Shown here: piece after piece, positions 43,558 through 55,738 of the stretch
Numbering within the stretch: the stretch's first letter is position 1
Layout of the letters: each line of letters begins with the position of its first letter
Source: Owenia fusiformis
Lineage: Eukaryota > Annelida > Polychaeta > Sabellida > Oweniidae
Direction of reading: 5' to 3'
Assembly: GCA_903813345.2 (NCBI GenBank)
Contig: CAIIXF020000009.1
Span: 18,625,759-18,689,758 of the forward strand
DNA length: 64,000 nt
Program-made: the position numbers and the translations under genes
The notes under the pieces: generated by a model
What the model saw: only the letters and a program-made list of their open reading frames with translations
Database searches by the model: none
Told to the model about the DNA's origin: nothing

Positions 43558-46500
43558 TTAAAATGTTGTGCAAGAGGGGATGTTTGACCACAAGATCAGA
43601 GTCATCCTGACTTGTCTTAGCCAGTGACTGTATAGTGAATGTTCAGTTTACTCTTGAGGAGAGGTTCAAGTTTATTAATAGCCTCTACACTTAGTGCTTA
43701 GTCTAATAAGAAGAGAAAATTCCTGCCATATACAGTTTGAATAAAACACATGCAGACGCCTCTAATTGTCATTGATTTACGCCAATTCCTTACCATATTT
43801 GGCAAGAAAATTTTGCAAAAATGCACCCGTGTTACATATACTACTGCAACGGAATATAAGCTACTTGTTTTTGAATCAACAACCTTCATAGTAAAGTATG
43901 GATATCTTTAAAGTACATGGTACATGTGCTAGTCAGTTTTATGGTAGCTATATATTTTCTTTTGAAGCATCTGATATTATCGCATTCTTTCTTTTCAATT
44001 AAATTGAGCATTTGAGGAATGTCTTGGAAATATGAGGATATTGTACATATTTCTAAATAAATGTTTTGAATGCATGTAATTTAGTATATTAAGATGTCAG
44101 GTTTCAAACTAAAACATGTTGTTGATGAACAAAGAGGGGGGGGGGGGGTAGGTAAGGGTTTTAAAGACTTCTCCTTTGGAAGAACTAAAGAACCACACTT
44201 GTAAAAATTAAATGGAAAAACAGATTTGCTTAGGGTTTCTTCTTGAGTTTAGCTGTTTCTCATGTCTATTGTTTTTCATGTTGACATGAAGTACTATTGT
44301 ATGATCTCATACAATTTCAAGTAAAAAGCTCTCTCCCCCAGTCAGATACAACTCCTAATTCTTCCTCCATTGCATTTCTCAGTAATACATCAAGAACATC
44401 ATGCACATATCAGTCATTACAAAGTCTATAGAATATTGCCAATGAAAAGAAAATATGTGGACTATTAGAATGAGATATGGTATACATAATAAGGTGTATG
44501 TAATGCCATATTAATTATATTGAATGATTTATACATGTAACGGTGCTCTCGCAAGGAGATTACATATATGATATATCACGATGCAGAAATGCCATGGAAT
44601 AATGAGACCAGCATTGCTGAAGATTCAAAAATTGGAAAGAAATATTCTGCATAGTAGGGCAGATGTATATGTAGCATATGTTGTCAGGTAGCAAGATCAA
44701 TTAATAGGTACATCAAAGCTTGAAGAGGATGCCTGGTATTGGATTCAGATATTTACATACATGTAATGTATGTTTAATTGACTTATCAGTTTACTAGTGT
44801 AGCAAACAACATTATTGACCAAATTCTAACATTTCGGTATGATACAAGATCTATCATTTTATCACCTTTCATAACTTTTCATCTACAGTATATGAACTTA
44901 AGAAGGCCATTTATAAGAGATGGGGATCAGATCTGAAATACTTTTTAGTCGCTCATTGCCCTCCGCCCCTACAGTCTAATCCAGTCATTTTTCTCACCAA
45001 GTGTGTGCAGAATTATTAATATCAAATTCAAACCATAATTTGTCCAAAAATACAGTGTCTTATTTTTATGATTTTACTCATTTTCAAATAGGTGTACATT
45101 GCTTTCATGTAGGTGCAAGCCTCATCAAGATTCCAAGTAGGTGCAACCTTGGGTGCATTGCTTGTGAGATCACTGTGTACTACAAGATCATGTATAAACA
45201 GTGTCAGTAATTGTAACAGAGAATTCATATGAATGGCTAATTTTAACTGATACTGATTCACGTTGATGTTTATCAATAATATGAATATGATATGTATTGG
45301 ATTAATCCTTGCTCCTGGTGTAGCAGCATTAGCAAAGTCTACTTTGATGCTTCCCATGAGTGAAATATCATGGTTAGCATATGTTAAATGGCAAAATAAA
45401 GAGGAAATAGAGGAAGTAGAAAGGAATAAGATAAAGGCAATTCGTTTGTTCTCTAAATTACCAAAAATATCAGAATATTTTTTTATCATATTTCAAAAAC
45501 AATCCAGTGGAATAAATATAACTTGAGTTACGTTTTAACTATTACTTGTCTGCTTTCAACTTTTAATCCTTGATATATGGTTATATTAATTTCTAATATT
45601 TATTAATTAAAGTGTTTCTCCATAAGCATCAGGCAGGAGTTAGCTAGCAGCTGATAATATGATCATGTATAAATATGAATATTATGCAATGAACATAAAA
45701 AGAAAATCAATTCTGTATTATAGAACATCTGTACAGTACTATAATATAAATTAACCGTTAATCATGAAGTGTTCCAGGCAAATGCCAGGTCTGATCGTAC
45801 CCTGTGGCACACTGCATAGACGAAGCTCTCTTTTTTGCAATGGCAAAATCAAACAAGGGCACAGAACTATTAGCATATTCAATACCATGTTCTCTCTAAT
45901 GAGTGCATAGTTCCAATGAGTGCTCATGCGATTTTAACCTTGAATATGCTCGCATAAGAAAGCACAAAGTTAAATGCTTTAGTTTCGATTGTTTACATAA
46001 CAATATTGATTGATGATTCTATTTTATGCGGAGGGAGAAATACAGGAGCTGTAGAGAATGTAAACCCTTTAGTGATAACAACTAAAAAGATCATCAGCAA
46101 TATTTATTTTTCTAAATTTTTGTTTTTGCGCTTATTGGAATCTCAATATCATCCCCCTTTAAATTTCTATTCAGAACATTTTTCATAGGGGTAAAGAAGT
46201 AGAAGTGGCCAGACTCGCAAAGTAGCACCCATTCCCAGATGTGGCTATGTATAGGATACTGGGTAAAGCCTGATGATGGTGTACATGGCTATTGTCATGA
46301 ATGAAGACAATAGACTCTCAGTGTTATTAGTATCAAGTATATTATGAATGACTACATTCGTTCTTATATTATCATCTGTCAGTATGTATACACAAACCAT
46401 GTTGCAACTATTGAATGACTCACTTAGGGGTATATCATGGATATCATGTAATGAAGAGAAATGTGGAACAATACCATATTGTTCTTTCCCTATTGTGATA

Positions 46501-46920
46501 TTTTTTCATATACATTAGATAACTATCACAACTTGCAGTAAGACTGCATTAGTATATATCAGATATTTCTTTGTTTATACGTTTATTATTCAATTGATTT
46601 TCATAAGAACAATTTATAATATAAATGAATTAAGAAGTCCTATGATTTATCTGTAAATGTTGCATCTCCATGTTTCATTTTAGCTTGAATCGAATGCTAG
46701 GTTCATATATTATTCCCAATAAATATTTCATAACACTCTTCATGTAATAACAGCAAATATGATTGTGTAATATACGATGTCTAGATACAGAGAGAGTAAA
46801 ATATATTAAGATTTCACCTTTACCATGTTTTTTTCTCAATATCTCAAAAATTTTATATAACTCTAGGATTCTTTTGCATTTTTTTTTATCATTTTAAAGG
46901 TTATCTACGTTGCACTTATT

Positions 46921-48346
46921 ATCCCATCGAACGAAGTTCGGAGGGATATAGGGAACGCCTCCGTCCGTCCGTCCGTCCGTCCGTCCGTACGTACGTACGT
47001 ACGTCCGTCCGGGCAATAACTCAAATACCGTTGGCCCGATTTTGTTCATATTTTGTACACATATACCCTATGGGAGTAGAAGTTCTGCTCGAAAGCCGAT
47101 TTTCAAAATGGCCACTCATTTCAAAATGGCGGCCATTTTAGTGCCGAATTTACAGTAATTTAGGTGCAATATGTAAAACTGTAATAGCAATATGTTTTAG
47201 ATGTAAAAAAATTATATAGGACATTAATAAAGCTAGATATGTAGATATTAAAGAAGTACATGGCAGCCATCTTGAAAAATGGCGGCCTTTACTCGTTATT
47301 TTACGATTTTTGCTGTAACTCGAAAAGTAGTGAAGCGATTTTGTTCATATTTGGTATGTGAATACTATAAACATTGCACACTGTCTAAAGACACTTTTGG
47401 TAGAAGGTGGCCATTTTAAAAAATGGCCGCCATTTTGAAAAATGTCCGCCATTTTAACCTATTTTACTATAACTCGAAAAGTAGTGAAGCGATTTTGTTC
47501 ATATTTGGTATGTGAATACTATAAGGATGGCACACTGTCTAATGACACTTTTGGTAGAAGGCGGCCATTTTTTAAAATGGCCACCATTTTAAAGTATTTT
47601 ACTATAACTCGAAAAGTAGTGGAGCGATTTTGTTCATATTTGGTATGTGAATACTTAAAGCATGACACACTATCCTATGACACTTTTATTAGAAGGTGAC
47701 CATTTTGAAAAAAATTTTGAAAAATGGCCGCCATTTTAATGTATTTTATAATAATTCGAAAAGTAGTGAAGCGATTTTGTTCATTTTTGGTATGTGAATA
47801 CTGTAAGCATGGCACACTGTCTAATGACACTTTTGGTAGAAGGCGGCCATTTTTCAAAATGGCTGCCATTTTAACGTATTTCACTATAACTCGAAAAGTA
47901 GTGGAGCGATTTTGTTCATATTTTGTATGTGAATACTATAAGTAAACAATGTTTATAAAAATTACCCAAACTGAATGTTTTTGTTATGAGAAATGGGCAT
48001 ATAAAGATATTGTTGCATATGCAATTGCAGTAAAATTATGGGCAGCTCCGGTGGCTCATTCCTCCCGTTGCTATGACAACCATAATTTTTTGCCATATTT
48101 GGCAATGGGCTTGAAAATGGAATCAAAAGATGCGGAATTCTACACTCTATGTCTGTACCAAATTTCAGTGGAAATAAACAAATTTAAAAGAAAATAAAGC
48201 AAAAAGTAGCGAATATATTGCTCGGCCCTTGTATGGCAAATGGTCTGATGACACTTTTGGTAGAAGGTGGCCATTTTGAAAAATGCCTGCCATTTTTGCT
48301 ATATACTTTGTTTGTAAAAATGCCATCCATGGCTGTTCGATGGGAT
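46921..48346 (+). mobile_element. TIR element of about 1.43 kb made mostly of ATGGCCGCCAT-rich tandem units
   Basis: Ends ATCCCATCGAAC (46921-46932) and GTTCGATGGGAT (48335-48346). A CCGT/ACGT tract follows the left end (46961-47010). The core repeats about 135 bp roughly five times (47290-47945): AACTCGAAAAGTAGTG, GCGATTTTGTTCATAT, GACACTTTTGGTAGAAGG, then an AAAATGGC / GCCATTTT palindrome. ORFs inside are repeat artefacts. Confidence 0.88.
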
Positions 48347-51300
48347 TCGCTACGCTTTGGCGTTGCCGTTGTTCTGGTTTTATTTTATTCCTTGCTTATT
48401 CCATTTCTTTCCACATTATTTTGTATTTTAAAACAAAGCCACCACAACCTTTAACTCTGGGGATTTATTGATCAAGCTGCACAATTAATGCTGATTCCCT
48501 TCCATTCTAAATTTGTATACCTCTCTTAGAAACCTTATTAAAGATCTAGGTTACCTTTCAAGATTTAAAACTGCAAAGATTATGATGTTCGAGATGTAGG
48601 GAGTGATTAATTTTTTTCTAGGGCAAACCAATAAAGAGCTTAGGGGCAGTCCATCTTTGTAATAAAATATATGTGAATATACTTGCTCATTTTTTCCTCA
48701 GATATTATATGGTTTGAACTTACGCCTGGTAATATTGACAAGTGAGCTGTCAAATATGTATATTTTCTCTTTCCTAATGATTTGTCCTTGAATAACTTAT
48801 ATCAATATTTAAATATTTGATTCAAGTACTTATTTCAATCCTGTCTGAAAGGTTTGGAGTATCTAACTCAAGATTTGTCTAATTAGATATGCGCATATTT
48901 ATCCAGCTAGAATATAAGTACGTAAATGTTTGAATTATATGTCAGCAACAAATAGAATAACAAATGCCAAGTCGGTAAGTTTCACTCATATTCTTTCCTA
49001 ATCCTCTCCCAATATTTATAATTATTTATTCCTCAATACACGCTGCCAATTGTAAACATTTAAGCCAAATATTCATATAAATTGACTCAGCGTGTGCAAA
49101 TATCTGATAAATAAGATAAATGACAACCATCTATTGTATGTTTTTAGCCCAATGTTTTGTTAATTTTTTAACCAAATATTAAAGGCAAATTGTGGTTTTG
49201 TATTCTATTAATAGGGGCAAAGGCTAATATCAGATTTAACATCTTGTCTTTTTGAACTCCCGTGATCTTCCTAATAGTGTTTGTTTTATTTCACTATATT
49301 AGGACAGTTTATATTTGTAATGTCATCTACATCATCTTTCTCTGTAAACACTTAAGTTGGAAAATATCAACTCAATATTTTATCATGATTGTTGAAAAGA
49401 AATCAATTCTCTTAATTTATTTTACACAATTTGAAAATCAGTATTTTTTTTTATTTAATTTTTTTTTTTTGAAAATATTTATGACAATACAAGAACAACT
49501 TACTGTTCTGGGAATGAAAGATTAAGATGCAATTTTTCTCAATGCCACAACAATAACTGTATAAAAATAAAATACTTTTTCTTTTTTTTATTTACCTGAA
49601 ACGTAATGACCTTATCATAAGCTTATTGATATTTAACACATGATTTTCTGACACTGCTTCACTATTTAGAAATGTCAACTTCTAGCTGGAATATGACATT
49701 CATTGACTTTTTATATCCCTGAACATCATGGAGGTATTTCTGGAGAAAACAAAATAATGATGTTCACAAGCTTTTCTTGACTTTTTCTATTTGTGGCATC
49801 AGCCATTAAGACCATCTTCGTTCACTCAGCGCCCGACGTTCATCATGTATGCAGTGAAGACCGAGCGTGCGAAGATGCATTAAGACAGTTCCAGATAAAA
49901 ACAAGTGACCAATGATCAGCCAACTGCACTCTTTTTTCTTTGTTGGTTTTTTTATAATCTGACTTTCATATCAGGGTATCTGTCTATTTAAGATGATATG
50001 TGCTTTAATGTACACTCACTGAGAGCTGATAGCATTTTTTAATATATCTGTCTCAACAATGTCTAGACAAACACCATTAAGATCAGGAGATATTTCACAT
50101 TTCAAGGTGTCACATAAGAAGGATTCAACTGAAATTATTCCCATTATCTTGAATCAAGTTTCTTACCCCCATGATTTATTTTTCTAACAAAGGGTAGTGT
50201 CAGTCTTGTTCAAGGTCTTATTTTTATTTGAGAGACTGGTGCAGGGCCTACACGTAGATAGGTGGAATGTAATAATTGTTATAAGGGAAAGAATGAAAGA
50301 TTATTGAACAGAGAATTCTTCATACATACGTATTTGTGTAATAAAATATACTTGAACCAAGCCCTGATTTGCCCCCTCTCCAATTTTCCCTGATGTGCTG
50401 GGAAAGAGATATTCATTCAACAACTCCCCGATCTCTTTGCTGATATTGTTTTGACATGTTCTTCAACTGTTAATATTAACCTTATGGGTTAATCTGACCT
50501 TTCCTAATCCTTAACATTATTTAATCATGGAATCTTTATATTATAACTTCGATTAATTATTAAAGTAGAATGTTGCAGATGATCATTAATGATTCAATTT
50601 CCATTTATTAAAAGTTATTATCTCTATCAGTGGTTACCATGGCATTTTCTCCTTTGTTGTGATAGGCATCGGAATACATTCTCTCTAGTTTCATATGAAA
50701 AATGAAAACATGGGTAGTTGTGCTCTTGCTAATAGAAAAACCAAAACATAAGTTGATTTGAATAGTAATGTTCAAGATTTATGGCCCACAAGATATAAGT
50801 GCTGTACTCATGGGTTATTGAGGAGGTCTGGCATAAGAGCCTCTATTATAGCAATTTTTACCGAAGTCATCTTTTCCCATAGTATCATAGTTTGGTCATG
50901 TGACTGAAACTTCCAATCAGGAACAAGAATGAAATGAATATGGATCAAAAACAATGGACTTTAGAATCATCAGGTTCATTGTTCAGGAGTATACAGCTTT
51001 CTTAGGGTGTAAGGCGCCCATTAGAAAAATCTCATTTGGTTATACATAGTCACCATTATTTCTCTTAAAACTTTGATGGTGGTTCATGAATTCTTGGCAT
51101 TTCTTAAAAATTTAGATTGAACATTTCATGCTTATTTACTTCATTCCTTGCAAATTTCTCTCTTTATCATACTTCTGCATTTTAAACATAACTGGAGTGA
51201 TCACTGCCTGATGACTATTTTATTATTCTTTCCACATAGTATATCGTTTACTTCCTCCTCATTTTTGATGGCTTCACGGATTTACATTGAGATCTTTTTC

Positions 51301-51928
51301 TTTCACTCATTTACCAATCAGTGATTTCTGACTATGGAATTAGGACCATTGATTTTCTTCAACATCCTGAAAGATTCGTGATTTTATCTCAGAAGTTAAC
51401 CTTCATCATTGACCTTCCTAGTAATTGCCTCATAACTTCTTATTGATGGGTATTGAATGCAGGAAATTCTTATGTGTGTTATGTACGTTACTTATCTTTT
51501 CATGGTAAGCTATTATCGCAATGTGTTCTATTATTTATACTTTATATGGTTTTGAATTGTATATATTTATTTCAAATTTTCCATCTCATTGCAGTAAGTG
51601 GTACTTATTAGTTCCTTTCCTATCAGCATCTATAAGGCACATTAAGTTCAGTCACATGTTATTTGGTACAGTCTAGTGCAAATTAGTTCCATCAGGTGCA
51701 AGTTAGATTTGTCTACTTTAGTCAAATTTACAATCAATTATAGTTAAAAATGCAGTGTTAATTTTTATCACATTTTGAAAAAGTGCTATATTGCTTTCGT
51801 CTTGTTCTGATGGGTGGGCGGGTATGCAGGTGCCATATCAATCAATTTTTTATGCCTGAGTCACATTTCTCTAATTTTCAATCCAGCGCCAGACTGATTG
51901 AGTATTTTGCTCAAAACTGAATGAAATT

Positions 51929-52300
51929 TACCCTTTGCATTCGTTTGACTTCACTTCTTAAAAGAGAGCTTCGTCTTCACTCTTTCAAACTAAAATAATC
52001 CTGTGAACTCACCGCGCCAATCAGTGTTCGTCGGCCAATTTTGACCGACGTTCTTTATATGGTCATTCCTTCTGACGTCATCGTTGAGCCCAGAATTACC
52101 AATGATATGCGCATATTTAATTAGAACGCATTTGGCGTATGTTTCTTCAAGCTCTCTGATTGGTGGAAGGTCAGCGCGTAGGTCAAAAGTGATTTACCCA
52201 AACTGTCACCGGTTCCCGTCGTGGGGGCGGGGCTTAACTAAACTGTAATATGGTCTCTACTAGGCAGAGTGTAGTTTAACTAGACTCTGCACGCAGGGTA
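51929..52300 (+). mobile_element. Mutator-like non-autonomous element, copy B (372 bp)
   Basis: Same family and orientation as the copy at 41389, with the same CRE, CCAAT and GC-box set. Flanked by the 9-bp direct repeat AATGAAATT (51920-51928 and 52301-52309). The two copies differ by scattered substitutions and small indels. Confidence 0.92.
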
Positions 52301-53782
52301 AATGAAATTTTTAGCAACATACTCAATATTTTCTATAGAAACAGGCAAATTACATATGTATTCATAATTGATACAGTACATCGCACCAATATATATACAT
52401 ATATATGTACTTATGAGGGTATGTAATTTCATCAAATCTAAATCTATATGATATTCCATTCTCTATAGTATAATCTTTTGTATCTTAATTGGAAAAATTC
52501 CCCTCTGGCAGCTACTTTAACTTTTCAAAGTAGGCTAAATGAAAAAAGTATTCATTCATCTTTATTTTAAATGTGATAATGAAGTAAAGATATTCATGTG
52601 TATCATAAAAACTGGTGGCCATTATCTAAATTGCTGATAAAATGGTGAAATCAACCATAGTTATAGAAACGAAAATCAATTGTGAATAGACTGAACGTTC
52701 CCTCATAGAACTTTGAAGTAGGATTTTCAGACAAGATATTTCTATGAACTTGAAACGTTTCCGCTAGGGTCATCATGTTTGTTCATTACAAGTGATGTCG
52801 GAGTAAAATATGTGCTTTAAGGTGATTCTGAGGATACCTTATAAAACAACTCCTTAATTAGAAAATATAGATGTAATTCTCTCTACTGTTATAATGCCTG
52901 TCTGCCCAAAGTTTTATCACCTCATTTCTTCTTACAGACACGTGAAACATTGAAACACCTCATTTCTTCTTACAGACACGTGAAACATTGTAAATATGAT
53001 TGTATAAAAACAGTAAATTAGCAACCAGAGAATAAACTGCTTCATTTTCTAGCATTTTTGTATAAATTAGAGTATAGATTAATTCTTTTATTGACTCTTA
53101 TATATATCAATCTCTTCTACACATGGGTCACCGTTTATTTATTACTTGGTGTTTCTAATATTCCTTACAACCATTTTCAGTGGTTTCAATTTGCCCCCCC
53201 CCCTCTTGTTAGTTTTCAGATGCAATGGGAGCGCCTCTGAGAACCAAATAAGTAGTCGAAAGGGTATCTTAGAATTCTTCATCATATTTTGCGATGTGGA
53301 ACATAACTACCTCTGCGTCAGGGTATTATATATGACTGAAGGCTAGTATGCCTCTGCGTGGCATGTTACATTTGGGTCATGCATTACTATGTTAATTATA
53401 CATAATTGATGAAGGGATAATAAAGTAACTGACAGTTCTTTGACTTTAATACTATTATCTGCTTACAGTATGTGAGAAATTGTTTATCTTAATGCAATTA
53501 TAGTAATCATCTTGGTCACACTTCTGTCAGGTGATTATGATGTTTTGCTACTAATGTACATGAACCAGAAAATTTCAAAATCTTCTATTTCAAATAAATG
53601 TTAATACATTTATTAAGCAAATGGTTTATCATTATATTCAATTGAGGAATAGTATGAGTTAATCGACAGGTCGGTATACTAATCCACTAAGTTTTTCTTT
53701 TTTATTTATAATATTTAGAGTATTATCTCACTGTCATAACTTTGGCTTTTGTTTGGACCAAATTGGAGACCAACAGCCTACC

Positions 53783-53848
53783 TTTATTAATGCCTGGGTC
53801 ACATTTGCTCCGATCAATCGGCGGGGCGCAAGTGTGACCAAGGCATAA
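53783..53848 (+). repeat. Small hairpin element
   Basis: TGCCTGGGTCACATTTGC pairs with GCAAGTGTGACCAAGGCA around a CCGATCAATCGG centre. Confidence 0.65.
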
Positions 53849-55669
53849 GGTAGATTTCATAAGATATCTTACCACTCATATTTGCCATAAACATTTACCT
53901 TTAGGTACAGATCTGTTGTGTTCTGTTATGCACCCAGAGGGACTCACAGCACGTCTGTTGAACTATACTAATAACAGGTTCCATAACATGTCATTCCCAA
54001 TAGCATATTCCTCATAACAACGGAATAAATAGAGACTAATAGATAGTACCTGGATCCAATCATTAGCAATAATCAACAATAATCAGAGCCAATACATCGC
54101 CATTAAACAATACAAATAAGAATCTATTCCCTCGATGCTTAATTCCCAATTGCAAACTGACTGAGATTCATCATAAGGATTGAATATTAGCCTTGTAAAG
54201 CTTGTAGTAATTACACGACCAATGGCATTCAGTTCTCTATAGCTGTACTGGGATCTAAGAATCTAAGACTTGTTAGGATCTAGTTCTCTAGCCTCATTCA
54301 TCTTGTTTTACTCTGCTGAATCAACGGAGGTGTTTTTCACATGCCATCTTGTTGACAGTCATAAGAAAACATGACCTTCACAATTTGCCCGAATTAGGTA
54401 CGACTAGTGTCCTCTTGAACTTCATATCTTTAGTTATTTTCAAAAGGAGTGGTAGAAAAGGTTCATCAAAATTCGCCAGTTCTGCTTCTATGAAAGCAGA
54501 TTGATAATATCAGATTTCCTGTCAATGTTGAAGATGTTAGATTTAAAAAGATGACATGTATACCATGGCTGTTCTGTAAAAAAACTTTTGGAAACCGAAC
54601 TGTTTATGCAATTTAATCAAAAGTTAATTAAGAAAATGATTTTTGGTAATATTGATCATCATAATAAATCGAAAGTGATTTTTACTGACTATACCAATGC
54701 ACCAACTAATTGTGAGATCCTAATAGGTACATATTGATATAATAAGGTATAATGAGCTGCAAGAAAATAAGGCGATAATAAGGATGAATAACTGCACACC
54801 ATTTGTTCATACTTTGTTTATTGTGTCTGTCCAATATGCCTATGGCATTTAAAACTTGAGAACTGTGGCAGAAATGCATTAAATAATGAATACATTTCTT
54901 CATTTGCCTTTCATCATTGTTATATGTCTTCGTCTTGTGCTACTGATACATATGGTATACTGATACATATGGTGAACTGACACCCTTATTGGTAGCCAGT
55001 AAAGCAGTACCATTGATCCATTCCTATTTTAGTTATATATTTTGGATGCCCACGTTTCATGTAAAAATACAGTTAAAAATTTCTGGAATATTATTATATA
55101 ATATTTTACAACAAAGCTCATCCGTTGAAATTTTCTCAAACCTTGATAGTAGAAGTGCTTAATTTTTGAATTTTCACAATGGTAAATCGTATACAGGACA
55201 TGGTGCAATTTGAGCAGTTTCACTGTATACTGTTTTTTGCATAATCTTAAATCATCAAGTTACATAGGCAATAAAAATGAAATATGACTCGTTGTCTTGA
55301 AACAGAGCTTGTTCTATCATCATTCGAGAATATATCAAAATAGATATCAGCCAAACATATTTATCATTTCATATTTTGCAACTACTAAATCTCTTGGCAG
55401 TACATTCTATAGATACAACCTTGTCTACACATTATGGAAGTCCCACAGTGTGTTGGGTCTGGGATTTCTGATGAGATGAAAATACAGATATCTTGTTGAT
55501 GTCATGTATAGTTCATAATACAATGTACCTGTAAAAAACATATACCCAGAAAACAATGTAATAGAGGCATCTCTAGAGGTATGGAGAGCATATGAGATTG
55601 TTAATAACATACATGCAATGTATAAGCAATTGTATACAGATACACAATGCTGATTTTGGAAGAGAAAGT

Positions 55670-55738
55670 TGGTTCTGTAGCTCAGCAGTAGACCAAATGA
55701 ACGGAAATCAAAAATCATGGGTTCAAATCCTTCTAGGG
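55670..55738 (+). other. tRNA-like fragment
   Basis: A box A-like TAGCTCAGCAGTAGA and a box B-like GGGTTCAAATCC are correctly spaced for a tRNA, but the acceptor and T stems pair poorly. Likely a tRNA-derived relic. Confidence 0.35.

Noticed and set aside
45028-45526. Overlapping ORFs on both strands near 45.2 kb (IGLILAPGVAALAKS; IKVDFANAATPGARI)
   Set aside because: Protein-like to the eye, but the two strands are mirror images of the same stretch, with no homologue I recognise and no good flanking splice sites.
47949-48454. ORFs of 62-82 residues next to the YY1-motif repeats
   Set aside because: They lie inside a TIR element, overlap in different frames and show no protein family features.
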